Source: Cladopsammia gracilis
Lineage: Eukaryota; Cnidaria; Anthozoa; Scleractinia; Dendrophylliidae
Reading direction: 5' to 3'
DNA length: 64,000 bases
NCBI GenBank assembly: GCA_022457155.1
Contig: JAJGOT010000361.1
Location: 353,001 to 417,000 of the forward strand
A program made the position numbers and the translations under genes. The notes under the pieces were generated by a model. It worked only from the letters and a program-made list of their open reading frames with translations. It did no database searches and had not been told where the DNA came from. Shown one piece after another: positions 33,371 through 43,789 of this stretch. Each line of letters begins with the position of its first letter. The first letter of the stretch is position 1.

Positions 33371-33415
33371 GTCATCAACCTGATGAAGGGCCAAGCCCGA
33401 AACGTCGTTGCTAGA
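33371..33415 (+). ncRNA. Hammerhead ribozyme motif, right copy
   Basis: A type I order is visible: helix I strand CAAC (33376-33379), CTGATGA (33380-33386), stem II GGGC-CAA-GCCC, GAAA (33399-33402), CGTC with predicted cleavage after 33406, then helix I strand GTTG. Helix III is just the self-complementary ACGT. This is the compact form described for Penelope-like elements. Confidence 0.82.
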
Positions 33416-33499
33416 AATTTACTTGACACTTTCTTAAAACATTTTATTTTATTTTTCAAATATGTTTATTTCTATTTCAAATTCTCGTTTAATAAGTGC

Positions 33500-34465
33500 C
33501 TGGTGTAAACAGAGCTACTAATTGAAAATGTGGCGGGAAAATTAAAATGTCGACAGGTCCAAAGCAGATTCCTTGCTTTTCTCTTTACCCCCAAATGAGG
33601 TTTACGAGGTTGAAATAGTCGGTTTATTCTTTTTCTTTTTTTTTCTTCTTGCTTTTTTTCTTTTATTTTTTGGTGGGTGGGAGCAAACTAGCGCTGAGTT
33701 AAACCACGGACTGAGGCGAGTCAAAATACGTGACCACCATATGAGAAGAGCCAACAACCAAATGTTACAATTTTACATTTTGGTTTATTTTATTACAAAC
33801 AAATCTGCGATTAGGTGCTCTTTTTCAAGCTAAAACTGATTCGTACGACATTCACTCCAAAAACAAAAGAGCGCCTGATCGCTGTTTAGCATACTTATAT
33901 TAAGGAGTCGTATTACAAGTAATATAATTATCAAACACGAGAAAGGTTGATTTATCAGGATATCAAAACACCGAGAAGTGCGTTGAAAAAACGAGGCAAA
34001 GATGTTTTTTTAGAGAGATGTTTGGATACTTGATGAAACACTGTTTCGAGTGTTTGATATACCTTCTCAAATTGATCATTAAATACTGAGAAAACGAAGA
34101 AGTAAAATCACTAAAATTTATGCTAATTAATTATGCTAATCCATGCTAATCTATGCTTATTAGGATCGGGATTCCAAAGCACTGTCACGTTTATGATTTT
34201 CTTTGTTCAAGCTTAATGAATCATTTAATAGTTTGAGAAGTAGTAATAAAACATTGCTTAATAGAGAGGCAAATAAACTACAATTTTTTTAGAGCAACCG
34301 GAATGTAATTTGTTTTTGTTTTAGCTTTTTAAAGGGGCAATGTCATGGCCCGGTATTTTGACTTAATGCCTATGTTTCTAAAAAAACAAGATCAAGATAA
34401 CGGTTGAATTCGCAAGGGAAGAACAAACCACAATGAAATGATAGCCTTCATTATCGTTTGACTCA
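33500..34465. other. No gene recognised
   Basis: AT-rich with T runs. The phrase AACCACGGACTGAGGCGAGTCA near 33701 recurs near 51053, so a dispersed repeat is present. Nothing more that I can support. Confidence 0.4.
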
Positions 34466-34469
34466 CGAT

Positions 34470-35200
34470 GTACCCACTTTAGATGTTGATCGTGACGTTT
34501 CCACCACTTAATGCTGGTTTTCATTAGGCGATCAGGTCGCTTGATTGTGCATCGCCATGTAACACTCTGATTGTTTGTGAGTAATGGAATTGAATCCTCG
34601 TTATCCTGGTTGAAAACTGTTCCTTCAGAGGTCCGCAGTTGTACTGATCGGCAATTGTGTTCCTTGATCGTACACAACCGAGCTTCAGGAATTTCAGTTC
34701 CGTTCTCCCGTTGGTGTACGTTTTTAGGGTGAAGCCTAGCTGATGTGAATATACAAATGCCTCTTTAACCCTACAGTTGTACCAGTATGGATTGCGCAAT
34801 GGACGTCCATCAATGAAGTAGAAAACACCCGGTCAGGTGTAATGTAATGCTAATGAGCATGCTCTCCAAAGGCGGATGTTTCAGTTCAAGCAAACCGTAT
34901 GTCTTTATTTGCTGTTCCTTAATCCGTTCATGCATGGATGCCCTTGTTTTACCGATTTAAACTTTACCGCAGTCGCAGGAAATCCTGTCGACAACGCGCC
35001 GTCTTTTTTAGCTGGATCAACATTGTCTTTAAGTCGCACTTGGTGTGACGTAAGTTTTCTGTCAGACTTGAATACAGTGCGCGTGTCTTGTTGTTGTCGG
35101 CAACGGCGAAGAACCTCTGACAAGCGTTTGATACAAGGCGGCTTTACTAACAAGCGCCGTCGTTTACTTTTTGTGATCTTTTCCACAAGTGAATAAGGAC
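34470..35200 (-). pseudogene. Old Penelope-like element fragment with GIY-YIG remnant
   Basis: Reading minus: LLVKPPCIKRLSEVLRRC, TVFKSDRKLTSHQVRLKDN and VDPAKKDG match the segment before the nuclease in a second Penelope-like family. After a frame change, CDCGKV-stop-IGKTRASMHERIKEQ is the decayed GIY-YIG core, with TAA where a Tyr codon is expected. Then NPYWYNCRVKEAFVYSHQLG and EIPEARLCTIKEHNCRSVQL follow. It is much more decayed than the elements at 30.4-33.5 kb. Confidence 0.7.
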
Positions 35201-35349
35201 CTCTGTTACAAACCAGAAAAGATGACATACTTTTCTGCGAGATAACTGATAGTACGTCATGTGTTTCGATCCTCTCTTGTTGAATGACAAAAAAACAGTA
35301 ATAAGTGGCCGAAAAGTTGCGATCCACACCTTTATATTGTGACACATCG

Positions 35350-35924
35350 AGAGAGAAACGATGCTGGAGAAAAACTATATTTGGCTTAATTTTTCGAGAT
35401 GGAATCCATTTCTAACCTGGCCACCGATAGCCAAAGACATTTATCTATATTTTTAGTCAGTAGCATAACACTGAAACTGGACGATCATTTTTTTGGTTAT
35501 CGTTGATACAAAAATTAAATGTATTTTGGCATTTATAACATAATTCTAAAAACAGGTGACAATGACATAGCCCTTTTAAGGCCTGCAATAAAACTGAGTA
35601 TGATAATCATAATTTTAAATTAAACATTAGTTATTTTATTACCACATTACAGTGTTCCATTCTTAATGAACACTGAGTCACTGAAAAGCTGAACAACAGC
35701 CAAGTTCATCTCCGTTAAGATCTTCATTGCAGAGTTCTATTGCAGTATTATTTTCAAGAATTGTAGAATGCAGTTCTCCGTTAGGCTTGTTTCTGTCCTC
35801 TGCCAAAGCATAAAGAACAGTTTAAATCAGAGTATGTTTCTAGGCAGTTTGTTCGAGAAATACAAAAGACAAGTGTCTTACAGCTGTCGATCAGTTCTGG
35901 TTTCCACATCTTGGAAACAGTTCT
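35350..35924. other. No gene recognised
   Basis: No hairpin, repeat or splice-supported frame that I can support. Confidence 0.4.
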
Positions 35925-36270
35925 TCATCTTTTTCTTCTTTATGTTGTTTTATTGACTGATGTAAACATGTATGGGTTCCTGCTCAATTTAACTAGCAAT
36001 TTTCTCCTGAATTGTCCTGAGTGAAACTGTTCGATTACTTACATTACAAGGCAGGTCATGTGATCTCTGTAAGATCAGTTGGTGTAGGTGTCCTTTGCTC
36101 TTTATGTTTCTCCATCTTTTTCTTTTGTGTGTTGTTTTATTGACTGATGTAAACATACATAGGCTTCAGCTCTTGTCCTGAATTGTCCTGAGTGAAACTG
36201 TAGTATTCCATCGTACATTACAACGCAGGTCTTGTAATCTCTGTAAGATCAGTTGGTGTAAGTGTCCTTG
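35925..36270. repeat. Two tandem copies of a 170-190-bp unit
   Basis: TTGTTTTATTGACTGATGTA, CTGAATTGTCCTGAGTGAAA and CTCTGTAAGATCAGTTGGTG appear in the same order twice (first copy from 35925, second from about 36112). Confidence 0.85.
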
Positions 36271-36702
36271 GTTCCATCGAGAATCCACAAAGCCGCATGT
36301 AGCAATAATTAAAATACTACAGTAATCCAGGACAAGATTATAACAAAAACTTTAACAACTGAGAGAAGGTATCCTGAGGTACAGAGCGTCATTTTAGTTA
36401 TCTTAATTTCATTACTGGGTTGCTTGCACAGCAGGCATGTTGGTGGTCAGACATAAGAGAAATCGTTTCCATAAAAATAGAATCTTATTCCCAAATGATG
36501 GAAATTTCATTGTTTTGACCTCCAATGTGGCCGCCGCGTAAACAACAAATTAATTTAGGAAAGAACTACCTTTTTCTTAATAATTTTTACGTGCCCTAAA
36601 TTCCATCAGGATACCAAGTTTTGAAAAGCAAAAAATCGAATCTATTTTTTTCTTTCAATTTTCAAATGAAAAACACCGTCAGTTAAAATTATATGCACAT
36701 AC

Positions 36703-37053
36703 TTGGTGGTTTCACACTACAAGCTAAGTATGTCTCAGGCAAGAGCTTGACTCTAGCGCAGCTGAGTACCACTTCAGAAAATGAATTTTCACACCTATAA
36801 ATGAGAAAGTGTATTACTTGGAACATCAGCTGTCAATCACTATCAATGTTTTGTGTCACTATACGTGTCATTTCTGTTTTCCCATTGGTCAAGTGTCTTC
36901 TCAAGTGTGGTGTAGATCATACTTGGCGGTGTACTTCGGCTCCTTTGAAATAGACACGCACTTAGTATGTGCATTTTACCTGTTCACATTCAAGGTAGGC
37001 TTCAAGACAGTGCACTAAGGATGTAATTAGAATCCCTAGTGTGAAACCACCAA
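36703..37053. mobile_element. MITE with TTGGTGGTTTCACACTA ends
   Basis: TTGGTGGTTTCACACTA and its complement lie about 350 bases apart. The interior is AT-rich and non-coding. The target duplication is unclear. Confidence 0.6.
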
Positions 37054-37489
37054 TAGTCTACAAGCAGTCACCTTTTTTCCTCAGCTCCGAGAGCGCACGA
37101 GATAATTTTAATTATTATGCAAATTAGCGTGCTTCTCGCGGCTTCGAAAGAAAAAGACAGCTTGCAGTCTTGTCGAGAAATTACTTGCGGCTAAATTTTC
37201 GTTCATGATGAACACATAAAAATTCATTTCCCGAGCTTTGAAAATACTACAAATGTAACTCATTAACCTACTCAAGCCGTGCATTTGACAGTAATCCTCT
37301 ATTATTCTTCATTAATTGGAACGTGTGTAAAGTCAAGTCATCAACATTCTTTCGGCACTTTTATAATATACTGTAAACATAACACGTCTAACGCTATAAT
37401 TATTCGCAGTCCTGCATAAATCATCATAACCGGGTTTTTTCTCTTTAGCGGTTGTTGAAACAAAACTACAGTTGTAGAAATCCGTGCCT

Positions 37490-38050
37490 TTCACTTAAAT
37501 AAAATACAGCAAGAAAATCACGTGTCCTTCTTTGAAAAATATAACGAGGAAAAAAAATGAATACTAAGTATAATTATTTATCGAGCAAGGAAAAGAACTA
37601 CTTGGGTCTTTCGCTTGTGTGGATTTATTATTATAACTCACTTTAAATGAGGTTTTTTTTTTTAAACAGGTGGTATTATAGTGCCTTTTATTAATTATAA
37701 ATTAATCTACAACAAAAGCATCATGTGTCCATCTTTCCAACATTTAACATGAAAACTAAAAGCAATACGAAGTCTAAATATTTATCGAGCAAGGCAAACA
37801 TTTACCTCAAGTCTTTCGCTTATTTGGATCTATTATTATAATTCACTCACTAAGTGACATGTTATATATTCAGCACCTTTTAATGAAATAAAGTACAAAA
37901 TTATAACACGTCCTTCTCTCTTAGTACATTTAAAGGAAATAAAAAAGACATACCACGTACATGATTTGCGGAGCAAGGAAAACATGCACCTTTACGTTTT
38001 TGGCTTTTTGGATCCAGCAATATACCGTAAAGTTCCAAAAGTAACGAGCT
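37490..38050. repeat. Three degenerate tandem copies of a unit of about 200 bp
   Basis: Each copy holds GTCCTTCT, then a GAGCAAGGAAAA-like motif, TCTTTCGCTT and TGGATTTATTATTATAA-like sequence. They start near 37500, 37725 and 37905, with the third the most diverged. Confidence 0.65.
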
Positions 38051-38069
38051 CCCGGCGAAAGTAACGATC

Positions 38070-38600
38070 AAGATTGAAGTTATAACTGGGACTGTAGCCT
38101 TCTTATCACAGCCACTTACTCCAACCTTCATTAGAACCCTTCCTTACAAATATAACCACACTGGCGTATTGGCGTATGGTGCATTTTGAAACTTTACATT
38201 TACTTCTCCTCTTTTTTTCAGTATAAATTGCTTTCACTATTTACAGTCAAGTCCAGTTATTATGGACCCCGTAGAAACTGTCTGTATGAACGGGGTTTCC
38301 GTATTAAATGGCTTTATGGCTTTAAATGAATAACGCAATTTATATGAAAACGAAGTGAAGTAGCACATATAATCCCCTCTAGACCAATCACAAATAACCT
38401 TTAGGCCAAAACATATATTACAATTATTTTTCAAATACTGTGATGATGGATGCTACGAATTTAAAAAATTCAATGACTAGATCAAGGAGAAAATTAGTGA
38501 ATTTGTCGGCCATATTAACGAGGTTAACTTTTACAAATTTGAATCAGTATGGACTGCATGGATAGATAGTGGGTTGTTGCTGTATGGGCTTTCCGTCGGT
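38070..38600. other. No gene recognised
   Basis: GTCAAGTCCAGTTATTATGG near 38247 resembles one end of a Tigger-type element, but I see no partner end. Confidence 0.35.
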
Positions 38601-38615
38601 ACCTCCCGTTCTCTT

Positions 38616-39595
38616 CTATTTCTGTTCTCTGAAATCAAGAGTGACGTCATCTCCAATAAGGAAAAATAGAGCCAAGTACTTCGTGGCACCAAACTGCCCT
38701 GACACTTGAAGAGACCTCATAGCATGTTGCTGGAAGAAACTTTTATGAACAACATGGTGGCCTCGTCATCAATCGCCCAGAGTGACACCAGAATAGAACG
38801 AGCACCAGCACACAGGGAAGCCGCGCCATACCGACCACACCCTCAGCCCCCTCCACGACCACTGTGGCAGCAAATAAGCACAACAAGCCTTGCTGTCAGA
38901 CGAACTACTTCTAAATCCGACATCGCTAAAATGCAATCTTCCTCTTTGACAATCTCATCTGCCCTTCTAGGATTTGGAGCGAAAAGAATTTCCCCAGTTT
39001 CCTCACGACCATGTGTTGACATGAACTGACAGTGACAGTTCATGACAGTTCATGTGTTGACATGAACTGAAGAGATTCGTTAAAGCACTTCATCCTTATT
39101 TGCATTTTTTCCCGTGACGGGTTTGGTCTTTAGATGTTTTCCAATCATCTCTATTTCCTCATTTGCGCATGGTAGCTGTTTCCACTCTTTGTCCTCCTTA
39201 TTTGTAAACACGGATCGCCCACAAGAAGCGCCTCATTCATACTGTGGAAGTCCTTAGGTGAATCTGCGATCAGTTTAAAAGCTGTCAGCGAGGGAACATT
39301 GCGGATCCTGATAGATTCACTTAAAGCAGAATAAGGAACCAAGCACAATGGACCATCTGGGACAAGAATCAACTGGACACCTATCAAGTCGGCAATGGGG
39401 CCAATGATGGCATCATACCAGGGGCGCAACGAATTGGCTGAGCTCGTCGATGATTGTACTACTCCCTCGTAATCTTCTCTGTTGGACGCTGGGTCATCAC
39501 TTAAATCATCCAATGAACGATTCTCGCACCTGACACCAACACCTGCGCCAATCGCTTATAAAGTATTTACTATTAACGAGGTGGCCCTGTCATGT
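38616..39595 (-). pseudogene. CHAT protease domain of the TPR-CHAT gene, broken
   Basis: Reading minus from 39595: GAGVGVRCENRSLDDLSDDP, LVPDGPLCLVPYSALSESI and LVGDPCLQI. After frame changes: [76 protein letters not shown], and QFGATKYLALFFLIGDDVTL to a TAG at 38616. His in STHG and Cys in CCHSG are the expected CHAT catalytic pair. There are stops and at least four frameshifts, a short duplicated CAGTTCATGTCAACACATG, and a small deletion before [12 protein letters not shown] domains are caspase-like proteases; this one cannot be active. Confidence 0.85.
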
Positions 39596-39599
39596 TTAA

Positions 39600-39990
39600 G
39601 GTGGCTCCCAACAGTTTTCATCATTTACCAACACCCTTAATGTTACCTTTAAGCGTTAATAACTCAAAAAACGACTCGGTGAATCACATTTTTTATTGTC
39701 GAATTTTGATCAGTAGGATAAGATGCAACTTTTGGCAAAGTTTAAAACAATTCTGTAAGACGGGTTCAGAGCCACCTTTACTTTTCGAAAATTTAAGGTG
39801 GCTGGGTGTTTTCAGCACGTTATAATGTTGCTATAGTAACATATTGTGTCACAAAAATGATAACAACATGTTCACCAATCATTGGACATTCGTTTGATAT
39901 CATGATTGTAGCATCAACTGATAAAGAGTGGTTATAATGACCCATCAAATTCTAAGTCTGAAAAAGTGCTGGAAACTGTTGGGAGCCACC
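39600..39990. mobile_element. TTAA-flanked MITE inserted in the TPR-CHAT coding sequence
   Basis: The ends GGTGGCTCCCAACAGTTT and complement are flanked by TTAA (39596-39599, 39991-39994). Coding similarity stops on one side (FKQTEI) and resumes on the other (LIVNTL, AIGAGVG), so the element splits the linker between TPR and CHAT parts. The TTAA target is that of piggyBac-type transposases; the ends do not start CCC, so the superfamily is open. Confidence 0.8.
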
Positions 39991-40116
39991 TTAATTTCAG
40001 TTTGTTTAAAACGAACCTCACTACCATTTGTCAGCATCCAGAATCTGTTTGTATTTTCAACAAGTGCTAATAAAGCTGTTTAGGAAGTTACAGCATTTAA
40101 ATATGCAAGAGAACGC

Positions 40117-43038
40117 TTATTTTGGTTCAACTGATGTTGACGGTAGTGCGTCAATACTATATTGCTCTTTCAAAATATCCGCCAAAGCCTGTGCTCGTCC
40201 CTGCTCAGCGGCGAACAAAGCTTGATCAGTATCTCCAATCCTTACAAGAGTTGTCCACAGCGCAGTGTACGCATCGTTATATGAGTCACGAAAGCTTATT
40301 TTCCACGCATCTTCTGACTGTAGAAGGGCTCTCGTGCTATCAAAGACTTTTACGCTGGATCGAAAATAGTCTATGGCTTGTCTTAAATCACCCATAGCAG
40401 AACAATCATGGCCCAGATTTAGATAGGATATCCCTTTCCCAACCCTGTTCCGTGCCTCTTTGGCAATATTAAAACATTTTTTGTGGTACTCTATGGCTTG
40501 TTTAAAATCACCCAGACTATGAAAAGCATTGCCCAGATTTCCATAGGCAACCCCTTCTCCAGCCCTGTCCCCTATCTCTTGGGCAATGGTAAGGCGTAGC
40601 TTTCGATACTCTATGGCTTGTTCAAAATCACCCAGAGTATAATAAACACTGCCCAGACTTCCATAGGCAACCCCCTCTCTAGCCCTATCCCCTACCTGTT
40701 TGGCAATACTAAGGCTTAGCTCGTGGTACTCTATGGCTTTTTCAAACTCACCCAGACTTTTATAAGCACAGCCCAGACTTACATAGGCAGCACCTTCTCC
40801 AGCCTTATTCCCTACCTCTTTGGCAATACTAAGGCTTAGCTTGTGGTACTCTATGGCTTGTTTAAAATCACCCAGACTAAAATAAGCATTGCCCAGATTT
40901 TCGTAGGCGATCCCCTCTCCGGCCTTGTTTCCTACCTGTTTGTCAATACTAAGGCTTCGCTTGAGGTACTCTATGGCTAGTTTAAAATCACCCAGATTTT
41001 TATAATTAATGCCCAGATTTCCATAGGCCCTCCCCTCTCCATCCCTGTCCCCTACCTCTTGGGCAATGCTAAGGCTTCGCTTGTGGTACTTTATGGCTCG
41101 TTCATAATCACCCAGATGACAACAAACATTGCCCAGATTTCCATAGGCAACCACCTCACCAGCCCTGTTCCCTACCTCTTTAGAAATACTAAGGTGTAGC
41201 TCGTAGTACTCTTTAGCTAGCTTAAAATCACATAGCCTAAAATAAGCATTGCCCAGATTTCCATAGGTATTCCCCTCTCCAGCCCTGTTCCCTACCTCTT
41301 GGGCAATACTAAGATATTTTTTGTGGTGCTCTATGGCTTGTATAAAATCACCCAGATTCTGATAAGCATTGCCCAGATTTTCATACGCGATCCCCTCTTC
41401 AACCTTGTTCCCTACCTCTTTGGCAATACAAAGGAGTGCTTTGTGGCACTCTTTGACTTTTTTAAAATTACACAGACTCTCATAGGAATTTCCCAGATTT
41501 CTATAGGCACGCCCCTCTCCAGCCCTGTCCCCTAACTCTTTGGCAATACCAAGGCTTAGCTCGTGGTACTCTAAGGCTTGTTTGAAATCACCCAGACAAC
41601 CATAAGCACTACCCTGATTTCCATAGGCAATCCCCTCTTCAGCCCTGTTCCCTACCTCTTTAGCAATAATAAGGTGTAGCCCGTGGTATTCTATAGCTTG
41701 CTTAAAATCACTCAGACTAAAATATGCATTGCCCAGATACCCATAGGCACTCCCCTCTTCAGCCTTGTTCCCTACCTGTTTCGCAATACAAAGGTGTAGC
41801 TCGTGGTACTCTATGGCTTGTTTAAAATCACCCAGACTCTGATAAGTACCGCCCAGATTTCCATAGGCGACCCCCTCTTCAGCCTTGTTCCCTACCTCTT
41901 TGGCAATACTAAGGCTTCGCTTGAGGTACTCTATGGCTTGTTTAAAATCACCCAGATTCTTATAATTAATGCCCAGATTTCCATAGGCCCTCCCCTCTCC
42001 ATCCCTGTCCTCTACCTCTTGGGCAATGCTAAGGCTCAGCTCGTGGTACTTTATGGATCGTTTAATATCACCCAGACGACAATAAGCATTGCCCAGATTT
42101 CCATAGGTAACTCCCTCTCCAGCCCTGTTCCCTGCCTCTTTGGTAATATTAAGACATTTTTCGTGGTGCTCTATGGCTTGTTTCAAATCACCCAGATTCT
42201 GATAAGCATTGCCCAGATTTCCATAGGCAACCACCTCTCCAGCCCTGTTCCCTACATCTTTAGAAATACTAAGGTGTAACTCGTAGTACTCTTTAGCTAG
42301 CTTAAAATCACGCAGACTAAAATAAGCATTGCCCAGATTTCCATTGGCAACCCCCTCTCTAGCCCTGTCCCCTACCTCTTTGGCAATATTAAGACATTTT
42401 TTGTGGTACGCTATGGCTTGTTTCAAATCACCCAGATTCTGATAAGCATTGCCCAGATTTCCATAGGCGCTCCCCTCTCCAGCCCTGTTCCCTACCTCTT
42501 GGGCAATGCTAAGGCTCAGCATGTGGTACTTTATGGATCGTTCAATATCACTCAGATGACAATACGCAGTGCCCAGATTTCCATAGGCAACCCCCTCTCC
42601 AGCCCTGTTCCCTACCTCTTTAGCAATATTAAGGTGTAGCTCGTAGCACGCTATAGCTTGTTTCAAATCACCCAGATTCTGATAAGCATTGCCTAGATTT
42701 CCATAGGTGCTCCCCTCTGCAGCCCTGTTCCCCAACTCTTTGGCAATACTAAGAATTTTTTTGTGGTTTTCTATGGCTTGTTTAAAATCACCCAGACTAA
42801 AATAAGCGTTGCCCAGATTTCCATAGGCGATCCCCTCTCCAGCTTTATTCCCTACCTCTTTGGCAATGCTAAGGCTTCGTTCGTGGTTTTCTATGGCTTG
42901 TTTAAAATCACCTATGTCATAATAAGCGTTGCCCAGATGATTACACACTAATGCCTCTTCATACCTGTCTCCCGCTTGTTTAGCAAAGCTATAATGCTGC
43001 TTGAGATGGACTATAACTTCTGATTTTCTGTCCATCAT
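40117..43038 (-). CDS. TPR-repeat part of a TPR-CHAT protein
   Basis: One open frame of 973 codons, starting at the first of two ATGs (43038) in the exon whose acceptor TATTGTTTTGCAG ends at 43091. It consists of about 22 tetratricopeptide repeats of exactly 40 residues, each like AYGNLGNAYxxLGDFKQAIEY followed by HxxxLSIAKEVGNRAGEG. A tail includes AEQGRAQALADILKEQYSID before TAA at 40117. This layout (NB-free TPR array then CHAT) is the coral family often labelled TTC28-like. The family reads on into a CHAT domain; here TAA and a MITE stop that. Several repeat pairs eight or nine units apart are nearly identical, pointing to internal duplication. Scaffold roles are assumed for TPRs; nothing here shows the partner. 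Confidence 0.85.
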   Translation of the reverse strand: MMDRKSEVIVHLKQHYSFAKQAGDRYEEALVCNHLGNAYYDIGDFKQAIENHERSLSIAKEVGNKAGEGIAYGNLGNAYFSLGDFKQAIENHKKILSIAKELGNRAAEGSTYGNLGNAYQNLGDLKQAIACYELHLNIAKEVGNRAGEGVAYGNLGTAYCHLSDIERSIKYHMLSLSIAQEVGNRAGEGSAYGNLGNAYQNLGDLKQAIAYHKKCLNIAKEVGDRAREGVANGNLGNAYFSLRDFKLAKEYYELHLSISKDVGNRAGEVVAYGNLGNAYQNLGDLKQAIEHHEKCLNITKEAGNRAGEGVTYGNLGNAYCRLGDIKRSIKYHELSLSIAQEVEDRDGEGRAYGNLGINYKNLGDFKQAIEYLKRSLSIAKEVGNKAEEGVAYGNLGGTYQSLGDFKQAIEYHELHLCIAKQVGNKAEEGSAYGYLGNAYFSLSDFKQAIEYHGLHLIIAKEVGNRAEEGIAYGNQGSAYGCLGDFKQALEYHELSLGIAKELGDRAGEGRAYRNLGNSYESLCNFKKVKECHKALLCIAKEVGNKVEEGIAYENLGNAYQNLGDFIQAIEHHKKYLSIAQEVGNRAGEGNTYGNLGNAYFRLCDFKLAKEYYELHLSISKEVGNRAGEVVAYGNLGNVCCHLGDYERAIKYHKRSLSIAQEVGDRDGEGRAYGNLGINYKNLGDFKLAIEYLKRSLSIDKQVGNKAGEGIAYENLGNAYFSLGDFKQAIEYHKLSLSIAKEVGNKAGEGAAYVSLGCAYKSLGEFEKAIEYHELSLSIAKQVGDRAREGVAYGSLGSVYYTLGDFEQAIEYRKLRLTIAQEIGDRAGEGVAYGNLGNAFHSLGDFKQAIEYHKKCFNIAKEARNRVGKGISYLNLGHDCSAMGDLRQAIDYFRSSVKVFDSTRALLQSEDAWKISFRDSYNDAYTALWTTLVRIGDTDQALFAAEQGRAQALADILKEQYSIDALPSTSVEPK

Positions 43039-43324
43039 TTTATCGCAAATGACGTTTGAGTAAGGGTCCTCAATTAAGCCAAGAAAGTGCCTGCAAAACA
43101 ATACAAAGTTTCTTGCGCTCGTTTAATGCCGTATTCTGTATGAGTGTTACCTTCATTGTACCAACCAGTCCTCTACTATCCAGGTAATTGGAAAATATTG
43201 TTTCAAACTGCGGTCAATATATTTTTTCTGTAGGTTAGTAATGTTACGTCTCTTCGTTCCAGGTGAATTTCTCGTTACTTTATTTCATGCTGGCGACTGG
43301 TCAAGTTTTCTTGAAGCTTATTAA

Positions 43325-43783
43325 GTAACAATCCGTGTAAGAAGTAGGCAATTCTCTATTGTTCCGCTGCATTTCGCTTTCCCCACATAAGAATGTATGT
43401 TTAGATTTTCGTACTGAGAATACGTCAACCAATGGACAACATGGTTTTGAAATAAAATTTACTGAAACTTTATTTTAAAGCGATGTTTCTTTTGTGTTAC
43501 AAGATTTCATCCAATCGTGAGACTCCAAAACAATGGCCAAGAAAGACTTCTAATTTTTTCCATGTTCCCCACATAGAATTTTTGTTGCATTAAAAAAAAT
43601 CACAATAGTTTTCACTAAAAGGGAATCAATTAGTAAACTAGAGAAAATAAATGCGCTGTCCGAAGAAGTTATGGTAGATTTTCATGTTTTAGCCAATGAG
43701 GTGGACGGTTTCAACAATAGCACAATTCACACCTTTCTGCATTCCATGCATTTGGGTTGCCTACTTCTTACACGGATTGTTAC
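43325..43783. mobile_element. TTAA-flanked MITE in intron 1 of the TPR-CHAT gene
   Basis: The ends GTAACAATCCGTGTAAGAAG (27-base inverted repeat to AGGCAA) are flanked by TTAA at 43321-43324 and 43784-43787. 459 bp, non-coding. Confidence 0.8.
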
Positions 43784-43789
43784 TTAATT

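Larger units (their letters stand above)
32325..33484. mobile_element. Head-to-head inverted pair of Penelope-like fragments
   Basis: Two copies of one Penelope-like 3' region form a near-perfect inverted repeat, 32384-32920 against 32949-33485, with a 28-base spacer. Both GIY-YIG ends face the centre and both hammerhead ends face out. TCGTTTAATAAGT flanks the unit (32312-32324 and 33485-33497), so the pair appears to have entered as one piece. The left copy carries about 60 extra 3' bases. Confidence 0.82.

Noticed and set aside
32456..33414. A 157-codon protein read identically from both strands
   Set aside because: It is the wrong frame through the inverted Penelope pair; the GIY-YIG frame is the meaningful one.
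39514..40116. An intron between the TPR and CHAT parts
   Set aside because: Coding similarity runs up to both ends of a TTAA-flanked MITE; it is an insertion in an exon, and no splice signals fit.
41299..42951. Several plus-strand frames with a repeating ISIAQISIG pattern
   Set aside because: They are the antisense of the TPR repeats at 40117-43038.
43039..43101. Longer TPR protein starting at 43101
   Set aside because: The upstream start is a TTG inside the intron; the splice acceptor ends at 43091 and the first ATG is at 43038.
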